Shown here piece after piece: positions 50,287 through 62,328 of a DNA stretch of 64,000 bases. The translations under genes and the position numbers were made by a program. Each line of letters opens with the position of its first letter. The first letter of the stretch is position 1. The notes under the pieces are model-generated. The model saw only the letters and a program-made list of their open reading frames with translations, searched no databases and was not told the origin of the DNA. Location: contig JASJZC010000002.1 of the NCBI GenBank assembly GCA_037178855.1, positions 5,022,001 to 5,086,000 of the forward strand, given 5' to 3'. This DNA is from Oscheius sp. JU75 (lineage: Eukaryota > Nematoda > Chromadorea > Rhabditida > Rhabditidae).

Positions 50287-53200
50287 TTATTGAGACTTTT
50301 TGGGACTTGACACGGTGCCGTTTCATTTGTGAGCAGGACAGAGTCATTTCACTGTGTCAACTGGGAGAGGAAGTCCTTGACAACTGCCATGTTCTGAGTT
50401 GTCCAGCTGAATGATTGGTTTTTGATTCATGTACTTCCTGTGTCTGACATATATCTCTTCTTAACATTTTTCTGGTGGCAGCTAACTCATGTGTTGGGAT
50501 TTTCCCGAATCCAAGACCCGCTTTACCGTATGCCGTCGTTTTGGGCGCCGAACCTCTCTCATTTGAATTCGCGCCGTGTTATCTTCTCCCTCAACTCTTG
50601 CTGGTTGTCTATATTATTGTCTAATAAATGGTTATAAAGACTCTTGTTGGCCTGTCATCGATTACAACAACTAGGAGTCAGTGTTGAAACCAGGAAGGAT
50701 CGTTCGGAGTTGCGAGAGATCAACTGCATTTTCAGTGAAACTATCACAGATGTCTCGGACAGTATTTCGAGTAATGTGTTGGACGAATAGAAGAGTTGTT
50801 ACGAATAAGACTTTATTGACTCTGGGGGTGTTCTCTGCCATCTCGAGACTATACAGTCCCACCAGACACGGCTCCCTACTAGGCCAACGGAAGCGCCAGA
50901 CTGGTTGTGGGGGTTGTAACACGAACGAACGAAGCCTATGATCTCTTGGGTCTAGATCACTATCATCTGCTTATTTTGCTGCCCTCTAAGTCCATGATGT
51001 CATTTCAGATTAAGCTATATTTTGAGAGATTGCTAACTCGGTGATGGCATTACTTTGCTCTCTTCCTACTCCGTTCTTCTCTTCTGATTCTGCAACTTTG
51101 ATTCTGATTAATGGATGAGGCAGAGTTCCCGAGACCAAGTCTTTGAAAAGACACGTCGTCACAAGGTCACAGACAGTCGTCTTCTCAACTCTTTTTTCAC
51201 TTTGGCATTTCGCGGTCGCTGTCGCAGACAGTTTATCCACTGTAATTTTTGAGAACACCGCCCAAATCTGCCTGTCTCTATCTTCGTGCACTCGAAGTCA
51301 ACAGGGCTGACATCATGCCTCCCACATATTTTCATGATACTGTTCTTGGCCCCCACGTGGCCACCATTCTCCCATTCTTCTCATCACGGGGTAAAGACCA
51401 GAAATGGCTCAGGTGTCAGTCTTTTCGTCAGACTGTTCCTTGTCACTAACAGTACAAACATCACTCCCTATTTCATTCCTTCCCGAGAAGTACGAAAACA
51501 TCGTTCATCCTTCTAGGCCAGTTTCAACGTATCGTTTTCCCCCTTTGTTTTGGTTGGACGGCAGAGAAAACATACTTCGCACTGAGCTTTTCCATCGTTT
51601 TACTCTTTCAAAAATAGTGATAAAAGGCTGTTGGTAGCTGGTGTCTTCTTCTTTTTCCTAGTCCAGTCGTGATCATCTCTCTACTAGTAAAGTGCAATGG
51701 TGTCCATCCGTCCCTGCATTACCACGAAAAAAAGCTGGTAAGTCATGACATGTCAAGAATTAGTTTGACAAGTTTTAGGAGAAATTGGGAACTTAGGCTA
51801 TTGGGGAATGTTGTCAATAAGGCAAGATTTAGGAAGCCGTCGTAGACGGCTGGGCATCGTTTATGCGAGAAGATGGATCATACATCACATAACAATCAGT
51901 TTTCTTTCACTTTCCTGGTGTTTTTTTTTGCAAAGATACCCGAAGAACACTCTTGGACCAAAAGAATGTTCTCGTTTGGCGTAATCTACTTTCTCATGAC
52001 GCTGATAGAGAGATCTAACTCATATGACTGCCTCGGTACTCTCTCTTATCCAGATTTCTGGGGCCTCAACTAAACCCACCTGACGTTCTTTCCAGTTGTC
52101 CGACGTCACAGTTCCCCAAATGCCCAGTCATACCCTCATGTAGCTCAAAATCTGATCCAGCACATATAGCTAGTGAGAACCAATGCTCTTCTATTCGTTC
52201 TCATTAACTGGCATACCCTATCGATACATTTAGTCAAGAAACCGTTCCTCAACCTGAGCGAAGTTTGAATCCTCACTTGCTATTCCTGGAACAATTTGTC
52301 AACTTTTCGCGATGATTTACAGACGCACGCGGTTGAAATTCCGTTCCCCAATAAACATCTGATATCAGCAGATCCGCATAGAATAACAGCTTTGTTTGCT
52401 ACTAGAGATCTCTTCTTATCATTTCACTCTTCAGTTTCTCTAAAAATGTAAAATATTTCAGAATGACCATCACTGTTGCTCCCGAGGTCCCGTCTGAAGT
52501 GGATGTGTGAGTTTTTGTTGCTCTTTTGGATGGCATCAGCCATGTTCACCAATCTCTTGGCCATAAAAGCGCGGTCGGCGAGTGCAATCACGCCATATGG
52601 TCGAGATTGGCAATCGGGGATGGATGCTACCTTTTCGGTGAAAATGAAAACAGCTGATGCGGGCAACTTTGTCGAAAACATGCTGAGCAATTTCTTCGAT
52701 GTAGCTTATTTCATCCTGTTCTTTTACCTCATTCCACAGTTGGCAAAAACAAAAATCCTAATGCAGCTTCAGTCATAGCTGCATAGAACTGCGATCTCCC
52801 AAGATACACAGCTTTTAGAAGCACCACGACAGCCACCATGCTCACTATCAGCTATTAGGAAAGCGATTTTTCTGATGCAAAGCACTAGAAAAATCCATAA
52901 TTGATTCCTGGAAGCACTTTAGTTTTAGCCGAACATATGGGCAATTCTCGACCTCTCAGTTATCGATTTGAACATCTTACTTTTGGAAGTATTGTTCCCT
53001 TCTTCTCTAGCGTCGTTCCAATGTTTGAACCATAAAAATGCTTCGACATGAAAGAGCGTACTGTATACACATTTTGTAGTCCTTTCCTCTACCTCTTTAG
53101 TCTCAGAAATCTGTTGAGCTCTTTGTGTAAGTCTCGGGTCAATTTCGAAAAACACTGGAAATCACACTACCTGGTAAAAGAAGCAGTCTTATTAGGCAAA

Positions 53201-53750
53201 TGACTGCAGAAGAATAGGTTCTAGTGGAAGCGACCTTTGTTGGGGGATAACTCTTGACAGGTCTTAGCAGGAAATCTCTTCTATCAGGACTTGTAACTTC
53301 CAGACGTTCCCCGGAAACATCTTTGCAAACGAAATTGGTTCATATCAGGTGATAAAGCGCTGAAGGTCAACTCCTTTTTATTCCGTTGCTGCCGCTGCGA
53401 TAGTGGCCAAAAGAAGCATATTGTCGTTATCAGGATGGTCACTGGTGGACCGTACTTTTGTCCTCTTCTTTGTACCATGCCTCTTCTCGCTGACTCCTGT
53501 TCTAAAACTGTTCTCTTCTTGGAAGGCATGTCATCCTCGCTTTCTCATCATTTCCTCTTTGTCATCGCAATCAGAGGTTGAGACCGAGATTTCATCAGCT
53601 TCTTGTTTACACTGCTAGAACATGTATAGTTCAAAAGACACTCTCTGTACCAGACATGGTCCGATCTTTTTGTTTCCCTTTCCGCGCGCCGCCGTGACCC
53701 GAAATCATATCTTCTTTTCTCTCTTGAATGAACAGAACTATTTCAGGAAC
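50287..53750. other. Gene-poor region upstream of PMT-2
   Basis: About 3.5 kb without a confident gene. Minus-strand frames at 50671-50838, 51010-51291 and 52424-52690 are protein-like but unlinked. A plausible trans-spliced first exon of PMT-2 lies at 52463-52506 (separate entry). Confidence 0.4.
52463..52506 (+). other. pmt-2: Candidate upstream first exon of PMT-2
   Basis: ATG lies one base after an AATATTTCAG acceptor, as expected for spliced-leader addition. The exon encodes MTITVAPEVPSEVD plus GT and ends at a GTGAGT donor in phase 2. The acceptor at 53746 in front of PMT-2 (TTTCAG/GAACATGG) accepts exactly that phase, giving ...VDVNMAAEVRRD. If used, the intron would be 1240 bp and PMT-2 would gain 16 residues. 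Alternatively this exon belongs to an unrelated transcript. Confidence 0.4.
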
Positions 53751-55522
53751 ATGGCTGCCGAGGTCAGACGCGATAGCTTCAAGAACTTCTGGGACAGATA
53801 TTCCGGTCGTCCGGACACGAACAGTATGATGCTGAACCATTCGGCCGAGGATCTCGAAGCCTTGGATCGTGCTGACATTCTCTCCTGCCTCCCTCACTTG
53901 GCTAACAAGGACGTTGTCGACATCGGAGCTGGTATTGGGTATAAGATCATCAGAGACAGAGTAAGAGGAAGTTTCAGCCGCTTCACGACTGTCCTGGCCG
54001 AAACCGCTCGCTGGGTTCTGTCCACCGACTTCATTGAGTCGTTCATCTCCAAGAATCAGGAGCGAAATGCCCATCTCGGCAATGTCAACTACCAGATTGG
54101 AGATGCTGTCAACCTGAAGATGGATCCCAAGTCTGTCGACTTGGTCTTCACCAACTGGTTAATGATGTACCTGTCCGACTCGGAGACCATCGAGTTCATC
54201 TTCAACTGTCTCCGTTGGCTTCGTCCCAATGGCTACGTGCATCTGCGCGAATCCTGCTCTGAACCGAGCACTGGTCAGTCCCCCAGTCTCTTTCAAAGAA
54301 TTGTTTATCACCACCCGAATCTCTGCCTCCGGGGGTGTGGGATCCAATGCGGAATTGAGCAATTAGGCGCCAAGAAGTAATCATTTTTAATTGAGTTCTC
54401 ATTCTGAGAAAGGGGCCTAATTGGAGTTCAAAGGAACCATTGCAGGTCGTGCTAAGGCGAATACGATGCACACCGCTGACAGTAACCCTACTCACTACCG
54501 TTTCTCCTCGCTCTACATCCAGCTTCTTCGCAACATTCGCTATCGCGACAATGAGGGTAAGGTCTGGAAGTTCGAACTCGAGTGGAGCTGCTCCGTTCCC
54601 ACCTACATCAAGAGACAGAACAACTGGCGCCAAGTTCACTGGCTATGCAAAAAGGTCTCGGCAGAGAATGACCATGAGACCAGTCCCGCCGAGCTTCTGG
54701 CCCTCTTCGACGGCAAGGACGGTGTCTGGCAGAAACAGCAGGTCGCCTGGGATGCCAAACTCGACAATGAAAAATACTGTTGGACTGATAAGGCGAGCTA
54801 CTCTTTTCTCTTGGGGTGGCCATCAGTAGAGATGGAATCTCGTTGAAAAATTGACATGATCCTTGGTGCTTTCAGATCTTCTCCAAAGTGCTTTCCGAAG
54901 ACGTAATTGAGAGGAACAGTACTGCCTATGTCTTCACTCCCAGGACCACTTCTCCCTACATGCACATCAACGCCCACCTCCTGGCCGAACAGTTCAACTG
55001 CAATGTCTGGAACGTCGAGACTGACTGCTACTATTACCGTACAAGCATCAGCAAGGCCAACGCTATCAAGGATCAGAGAGTACGGTAAGACTTTATTTTT
55101 AATGGAAATGACAAAATAAACTGTTCAGATTCGCCTGGAACGCCAACCTGGCCTCGTCCATCAACTACTGGACTCAGAGACAGGCTTCTTTCTCCTCTCT
55201 GATCGCCACCGAGCTTTTGGCTAACAGCAGTGTCGAGGATCTCGGTCGTCTGACCCAGATCATGTCTCCCGGAGCCCAGGTCGTCCTCCTCGAGTCGGTC
55301 GACGAGATCAACGAGACTGAAATTAGGCAGAAGATGACCGCCATCGGAGTCCGGGGAATCTCCGTGTCCGATGTCAGTGCCGAAAGCCAAACGGCCCAGG
55401 CTGAATACTTCAAAGAACGCAATGTGGTTTGTCCTGATTCGAGCCTCTGGTCAAACCTGTTATTTCAGAAAGACGCGGAGCCAGTCGCCTCGAAATTCGT
55501 CTTGATCAAGGGTCACTTCTAA
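53751..55522 (+). CDS. pmt-2: Phosphoethanolamine N-methyltransferase 2
   Basis: Catalyses the last two methylations from phosphomonomethylethanolamine to phosphocholine using S-adenosylmethionine, in the cytosol; this route exists in nematodes and plants but not in vertebrates. The protein starts MAAEVRRDSFKNFWDRYSGR. The methyltransferase domain is C-terminal-family type, with motif I DVVDIGAGIGRFTTVLAETA, interrupted by an intron at GIG/R (about 53939-53980). Other blocks are VDLVFTNWLMMYLSD, FNCLRWLRPNGYVHLRESCS and PTHYRFSSLYIQLLRNIRYR. Further hallmarks are SCSVPTYIKRQNNWRQVHWL and INAHLLAEQFNCNVWNVET. About six introns; poly(A) signal AATAAA at 55567-55572. Confidence 0.95.
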
Positions 55523-58049
55523 GCATGAGATTACTCAGTGCTTGTATTTTCCGTCTAATATCCATGAATAAACTTTCGCGTTTTCCGGTCCTTGGATTTT
55601 GGATAGGGGTTAATGAATTTATGCCGAGGCCACATGTGCGCGCCCATCTTGGCAAACAGCGGATTCTTCAAAGAGTAAAGCTTGGCGCCAGAGAGCAAGA
55701 GAGGAAATTTGGGAATTTGCATTTCTGAAAGGGGTAAATAGTCTGGTTTTCCACGTTCACAGAGACCAAGATCTGGTGCCCTTCTTTGGTCACAAGATCC
55801 GCCTCTCTTTATTCAAGGAACATCCGTCCTCGTTTCCGCCATATCATTTTCCCCCGGATCTTCCTGTATTCTCACGAGTACTGTAATTTTTGAATTCAGA
55901 CGGCTGTTTCAAGTTTTCTGCAAGCTCTCTATGGAGTGTTTCTTGAATCAGACTGATCTTTCCCAGTCAAACTCCCACCTTTCCCACAGCTCGCAATGAC
56001 TTTTTGCATGTTAATATTTGTCCCCACTCTCCTTTTGAACTGGATAAAAAGGTGCATCTGGAAGAGTGATTCTGCTATGTCTGTCGCCAATTTCGAGGAT
56101 TGCCTCCAGTTCTGCCAACCCTCTTCCTGTTCCTAAATATAACATTGTTGATATCAAAACTTGGCGTAATGTTCTCTAGGCGTGGAAAGGGATAAATCAG
56201 GGATGAGCCCAATCTGTTCAAAGAAGGTATGAGCTCCTCCAATCTTAGCAAAAGGAAGAGCTCATTCCTTCTTTGAACAGATTTCTCGAGGCTTTTTCCT
56301 AGATTCTATCCTGAAATTCGGCAGCTGTTTTTGAGACATGTTGTAAGCTCATCTACGATTAACGAAGCAGAAGTATATCTTGAAAGTTACGGTACGGTAA
56401 AACACATCATATTTTCCCAAACTAGACATAATGTCTCTTTCAAACCAGTTTCAAGTGCATGAGTCCTCCTTTTGCGTGACAGAAGCCGTATCTGTTCTGT
56501 GAAGCCGTGCGCTGTTATAAACGACGAGACGACACATGAGTCTAATTCGCCCCTTTACCTGGCTACTTTTGATCGCATTTAATAAATGACGTGCTCTCTC
56601 TCGCTCAAGGAGAAAGTAGTCCAGGTTCTATGGTTTAGATGCAAATGAAATTCGCGAACACGGCGGCGCCTTCGTGCTTCGAGATCTCGGAGGCTTGTTG
56701 ACAGCCTGACAAAAAGACCTCGGGGGCCTCCTGGAACACAATACTCTTGTTCCCACATCTTGTTTTCGCATCTGACCCCCAGGTGTCTCGAACTCTCTCG
56801 TCATAATATTGTAATTTAATAGAATCGTGATCATTCCTTCCTCAGTTTCGTCCATTTCCCCAGGTTCCCGACCCATAGCATGTAGATAACCAAAACCTCC
56901 TCAAAGTCACGTCATTCCGCTCCCTATGGTTCAAATCTCACACACACAATCCTTTTTCGGTCGTCGCTTTAGTGCGTATTCTCAACCCGCCTTCCCGATG
57001 AATTATGGATGTCGGTCAGACCTCTATTATCTTCTACCGATGCTTGTTGATCTCGTCTTCTAAAGAATCTCAGATCATTTGCTCCTTCATTTTCACAAAG
57101 TGTTCTTCGCCTCGAACTTCAATATGCTTCGACAAACATCATATTTCTACTTGTAGCTCTGTCCTGTTCTGTCTTAAGACGGCAATTTGCCGATTGTCAG
57201 GCGTTTGCTTCTTTTTCAGCCCGGTCGGGATTAGTTCCACTTTTTTCGCTTCCTCAATGCCGTTTCACACCCCATATACGACCACCATCAGCGTTTCCGA
57301 TCTTCTAATTCACTACTTAATACGGCATCTTTTTTTTACTACTGGTGCCGTATTTTCTTTCTGCAAATTTGTCTCTTCAATGCATAAGATGCTGGAGCAC
57401 CATTGTGTCTCTTTTTCCCAAGCTCATAGTTTTAGCTAGAAAGGTTTCAAACCCGAAATGCTCTTATCCAGTACCCTCAATTTTATCCAGCTCTTGACTC
57501 TAGAATAGACCATAGCCTATCTGGTTACCAACAGTGGCCTATTCTCTTTTGCCATTGGAGTACCTACCCTACGCTTTCTGGAATTTCACTTCCTTATTCC
57601 AGAACTGCTCTTTCGTTCTTCCTCCGGATTCTAAATCATCCTGTATGCCAATTACGTTCATTTCAAAGTATAGTCGTTTGCATTCTCCACCCCCTTCGGA
57701 CCACAATTAGCCTGGCAAATCAAATGATTCCAATCGTTCAAAAGAGGTTTCTTCCGTTCGCCATTCCATTTGCGAGGTCTTTGGTGCTGCTCCTTACTGT
57801 CTCTCCATACTGCTGCTCTCCCAATTAGTAGAATCCTACACCGGATGCGGGGCGTGGCGTCTACCAGCGTCCTCACGAGGTCATAAACTTCTCACGGCTC
57901 CCTTCTCCTATATCCTCGATCTCTTTTGGTGTGAAAACTGCCCTCGAAAGCCCATGTTAACAAGATTTCGGCGCCATATGAATAGAAATCTTCTGTCCTG
58001 ACCTCGCACTTTATCCTACTTCCTCAACCCGAAACTTCCAGAACGAGCG
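55523..58049. other. Intergenic, with one strong hairpin
   Basis: About 2.5 kb between PMT-2 and the receptor gene. The long plus-strand open frame 57005-57439 lacks splice-linked neighbours and has low-complexity Ser/Phe composition; I do not support it. The notable element is the inverted repeat at 56211-56283, listed separately. Confidence 0.5.
56211..56283 (+). ncRNA. MicroRNA-precursor-like hairpin
   Basis: A 26-base arm at 56211-56236 (starting AATCTGTTCAAAGAAGG) is followed by a 22-base loop and by its reverse complement at 56258-56283 (ending CTTCTTTGAACAGATT). Pairing is continuous apart from one mismatch (T/A exchange at base 18 of the arm). Stem length, loop length and isolation in an intergenic region match an animal pre-miRNA. 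A short inverted-repeat transposon remnant is the alternative; no target-site duplication is obvious. The strand of transcription is unknown. Confidence 0.5.
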
Positions 58050-60202
58050 ATGGAATGGTTCGAGTCGGTTCTCGAGTTCTACGGCAATGTTGTTCATCCC
58101 CCACTCGTCCTACTTCTATGTATTTCTGGAGCTGTAGGGCATCTATTGACAGTGGCTGCCCTATGGTCGATCATCAATCCGACCAACATGTTCCTCATTT
58201 CGATGTCTTGGTAAGCCTTGGTCTCTTCATTGCTAGTCGTTAAGGACAGGGTGTCACGGCAAGTGGGCTCCAAAAGACAAGACAGAGGAAATGGGCCTAA
58301 ACATCTGGGCTCTTTTGGTCTGTCTAGTTGGTCGAGGGTACGAAACTAAGCTCCTAAGATTTCCCTTCCTTTTGGGACAGTTCATCCTCCCGTATACACT
58401 GTTTTGAGAGACAGTAAAGACGGTAAAGTCTTGTTAGAAGAGCAAACGTTTTACCCGACATTCCGGTTTCTCAGAATATCCACAACATTTCTTTACCCCT
58501 TCATGTACAAGCCTCAAATCACTCTCGATTCTCGTTCAAGGCTAGCTCAGAATTGAAAAGATAGTGTAGGTGTCCCACTTGCTCGCCTTGGAAACACACA
58601 AAAACATCTCTATTGTTTTTTCAATTGTGGGGTTTCCTCTCAATAATGAGCTGGTTTCTGATGCTTCTGAAATTGTTGCAAAAAGATGAATCATAATACA
58701 GGAAATGTTTTTAAGACTTGTCTACTAGAGAATTGTCTTTGTTTACCCAACAAGTGCTCAGATTTCATTCACAGACCTTATTAAACTTGTGTCCACGTGA
58801 GCTCGTTTCTACAGAGAGATGGGTTCAGAGCTCCAATTAAGAATGGGTCCAAAGAGGCCTCAATGAATTGGAGGAGCGGAGGTGACAAAGATCGGGATAT
58901 TTTCAGCTGTCAGCTCATGCTCTGTGCCAACTTTCTCTATTCGACTCTATTCAAATGGGCTTCGGACCAGCTCTGCTCTCCAATCTTCTTCTCCTACTCT
59001 ATGGTCCAAACCATGCATTTCTCCGTCACGCTGTCAGTTCTGGTTCACATGGCCGGGGTGAGTCGAGCTTCTGGAAAGTTAGAGACAAGAGTTTCAGGTC
59101 TTTCATGTGGTGGCACTGTCGCTGATCAGATTCTTCTCTTTGGTCAGACTGTCACAAGCCACTTCCAATGCACCTTGGTTCACTTATCAGGTGGGGAATC
59201 AGTGTCTCCCCTCATAAGGGTTCCTTATGACATTCGCGATTTCTAGTGACTCATAATACTTAATTTTGGACTGAAGATGATTAGGGATACAGTGACATTC
59301 CACATTTTTGTCTGACCTTTCCTCCAAGACGCTTTGTTTTCCAGAAGTGCAAAGTGAGCATAGTGGTCATCATCGTGACAGTCCTGATGCTCGGTACGCC
59401 TCTTTATTTCACTTCTCAAGTTGTGGAGGTTAGTTGACTCAAAGTTCTGTCTATCTCCCTTTCTACAGGTAGCCGAAAACGAGAGCTGTGCGGCCAGATT
59501 CCCATCGCTGAGGAACGTGACAGCATACCAACTCCACTTTGTCAGTCACCCGGCCTGGTTACTCAACCTCAACTTTTGGCTATTCAACTTCTGCTCGAAG
59601 ATAATTCCATCGGTAGGATTTGCAGTTCCCGCAAATTGATGATTGAAATCAGGTTATGCTCTGCATGATGTCGTTCCTCATCGTCGACCAGTTGAAGAAG
59701 ATTAGACTGTTGAGTTCGAGGTTTGCCAGTGTGAGGAGGGACCAACAGCATCAGAGGACCACCACGATGATTTTGGTAGCTATTATCTTGGTCATATGGA
59801 ATCACACTTCTCAGATAATCATGTGCGTCTTCATTGTCATCGAACTGCCACAAGGAGTTTTGGCTCTGTTGGCGACAGTCATCAACTTTAGACTCATCTA
59901 CGTTATGGGTGAGTATGGAAACAATTAGCATCGGCGTAGAAAAACAGAGGCATGACTTCATTTGAAACAAACATATTTCAGGTGACTTCAACGAGATGGT
60001 GACTCTTCTGACCTCATGTATAATTTTCGCTCTGTTCTGTTCAATGAATGGACGAGTCCGGAATCGTCTCTCCAAGCTGCCAGTTGTGAATCCGATCTGT
60101 CGACTGATGGAAGTGCTCTTTGCCGAGAAGATAGCAAGTCGACGAGAGAAGAAGTCTCTGAAGAAGAAATGTGACCACGGGCCCGCCTTCACTGCTCTCT
60201 GA
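58050..60202 (+). CDS. FMRFamide/DMSR-like neuropeptide receptor (GPCR)
   Basis: The first exon (about 58050-58210) encodes MEWFESVLEFYGNVVHPPLV and helix 1, then INPTNMFLISMS; the next exon starts about 58906 with CQLMLCANFLYSTLFKW, in phase after a 690-bp intron. Later segments carry helices IVVIIVTVLMLGTPLYF, FCSKIIPSVMLCMMSFLIV and MILVAIILVIWNHTSQIIMC. The motif VIELPQGVLALLA in helix 6-7 and GDFNEMVTLLTSCIIFALF before NGRVRNRL in helix 7 match the nematode dmsr group of FMRFamide-type peptide receptors. The cytoplasmic tail ends KKKCDHGPAFTAL, basic with a cysteine. A poly(A) signal AATAAA lies at 60250-60255. Confidence 0.85.
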
Positions 60203-60438
60203 GCCATTCCTAGCCTTTATTTCAATGTATACGGGTTAATTGTTCAGGGAATAAAACTATAGTCACCACTTCCAGTTGCGCAACAAAGCAACCAGTCAGC
60301 CGTTTTTGCGGGCCGTTCGTTACTGGCCGCCGGCTGCGTATAAAGTTGACCGAAGGCGGGTAAATGCCCCTTCTTGATCTCGTCTGGTTCCTCCTTGAGT
60401 CTATTTCTTATTTCTACGCTACGATCAAAAGAAAGCCA

Positions 60439-62328
60439 ATGGAAAAAGAGGCTAGGACAGCTGTCGTCATGTCCTTCTCTGCCTTCTTCATTCTTTTTGC
60501 CTCCGTACCTATTCTCTTGACCATGATCTCCAATCTCGAAGATCAGTTCCGAAACGATTATACTGAAGCAATGGTAGGGAGCTTTTTCCCATTCCTTATC
60601 TTCCTACAGAGTTATGCCGATTCCTCGTGGCAAGAGTTGAAAACAATGAGCAGTGAGTCGACCAGAAGAATTAGAAGAAAGACGAAGAGAAGAGATATCC
60701 ACGAGAAGAAGGCGAGTGATTACAATGAAGAGGAGAAGAGTGGCTATTATGAGAAAGGACGAAGTGGATATAACGAGAAGCCGAGAGGGTACGGGGGAGA
60801 AAAGCAGAGTTATCAGACTCCGGCTCCTCCGCCGACTTCCACTCCTCCTGAATCGCTTCCTCAATACGGAACACGTTATGGGTATACGAAAATCAAATGT
60901 TAGCTAGTTTTATGTCATCGCAAGGAAGAGTTCAGGCTGTTGTGCCCAGCCGGGAGGCAAGAAAACTGGTCTGCCAATGTCTTACAACTGTCCATACGGA
61001 CATAAAGGTCCACGAGGTCCCAAAGGGTAAGTCAGACTCTGTCAAGAGATCCAAAAACCTTAGAGAATCTGGTCAACCGGGAACACCAGGCCGCCCTGGC
61101 TATGATGGTGAAGATGTCTCTCCTACTCTGTACAACATCAATCCTCCCTCTTCTGTCAACACTCCACCCGCTTTCATTGATCCCTACAGTCGTCAAACTT
61201 TGCCTCCTCCATCTCCAGGTCCATATTCCGCTTCCGTTCAATGCGATTTTTGTCCTCTCGGTCCTCCAGGAGAACCCGGACCGAAAGGACCTCTCGGTCA
61301 TCCAGGAAGAAAGGGAATAAGAGGAGCATTTGGAATACCTGGAGTTCCGGGAAAGTCCGGAGAAGTCGGACCTCCCGGAGAAACTGGACCTAGAGGAAGA
61401 CTAGGCAAGATTGGAATTCAGGTAAGGAGCTTTTGCATTATAATCAAAAAAGTTTAGGGACCTAAAGGAACTGATGGAATCGCAGGCTGCAAAGGAGCTG
61501 CTGGGTTGAAAGGACCTAATGGACCTATTGGAGGTTTGTGATACTTTTAAAGTCTTTAAAGCTACTTTTCAGTCCAAGGCCCTCGTGGAATTGGCGGTCG
61601 ATCCGGTGAATATGGCCCTTCTGGACCGATTGGATCAATTGGAACCGTCGGTCGTCCAGGTCCCGCAGGTCCTGATGGTCTTGCCGGAGTTCCTGGTCGC
61701 GAGGGTCGTCCAGGAAAGGATGGTCTCTACTGTCCCTGTCCTTCCAAGAGCGAACCAGTTGCCTCGTATCCGACTCCGAATTACATTCCTTATTCGGCGC
61801 CTACAGCTTCTCCCGAGCCTTCTTACCCAAAGAGAGAAGAGTACGGAAACCCGGAGACGCAGAGCTATCCGAGGAAGGAAGATAACTATGGTGAAGTGGA
61901 GAAACCGGATGCTTACGTGAATAGCAATCCAGCGGGTACGGTCGAGACTGACCACGGATACTTGGTAAGTCCCAGCTGCTTCAGCAGATTTACCACTGTC
62001 TCCAATAACTGACTCCAATAATAAGCACTTGCTACTAATTACTTTCTGACAGGAGTTGGCAAGTTTTCTTATTGCTCTGGTACCAAAAATTGTATTTTCA
62101 GAACTCTGGCCCCGGTTCTTCCTCCAACATGGTTTGTCAGCTATTTATTCCATCTAACAAAACACTTTACAGCCCTACTCAACGAATGAGGAGTATTCGG
62201 TCGTCACCAAACCCCGTCCAGCCACGGCCATTTTCAGAAGCAAGGCATTGGAATTCCGTCGTCGTCTGAACTCGTATGGCCTGGACAGTAGCTTTGGTTT
62301 GAGAAGACGATTTGTAGAAAGCGAATAA
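60439..62328 (+). CDS. Cuticle collagen with long non-collagenous tail
   Basis: Secreted collagen of the nematode cuticle. It begins [20 protein letters not shown], the nematode cuticle collagen N-terminal domain with its membrane-type signal anchor, and carries a basic [10 protein letters not shown] cleavage region (homology block A). A Tyr/Gly-rich spacer is followed by CCAQPGGKK and interrupted Gly-X-Y tracts, for example [35 protein letters not shown] and [16 protein letters not shown]. Cysteine clusters CDFCPLG and CPCPSKSEP flank the tracts. After the collagen part a tail of about 120 residues rich in Tyr, Pro and Glu continues to [18 protein letters not shown] and ends [10 protein letters not shown]. 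Introns are short; the join at ACAC/gttatg before CCAQPGG is inferred from phase. Confidence 0.9.

Noticed and set aside
50671-51356. Minus-strand frames that could form a small gene
   Set aside because: Two frames look coding, but I could not join them with consistent splice phases or find a family.
52424-52690. Minus-strand frame of 88 codons with protein-like composition
   Set aside because: No phase-consistent neighbour was found and it overlaps a better-supported plus-strand first exon.
56870-56960. tRNA-like B-box string GGTTCAAATCTC
   Set aside because: No matching A box and no acceptor or anticodon stem around it.
57005-57439. Long plus-strand open frame of 144 codons
   Set aside because: Ser/Phe/Cys-rich with no linked splice sites, no acceptor near the ATG and no family; it sits in a pyrimidine-rich intergenic stretch that favours chance open frames.
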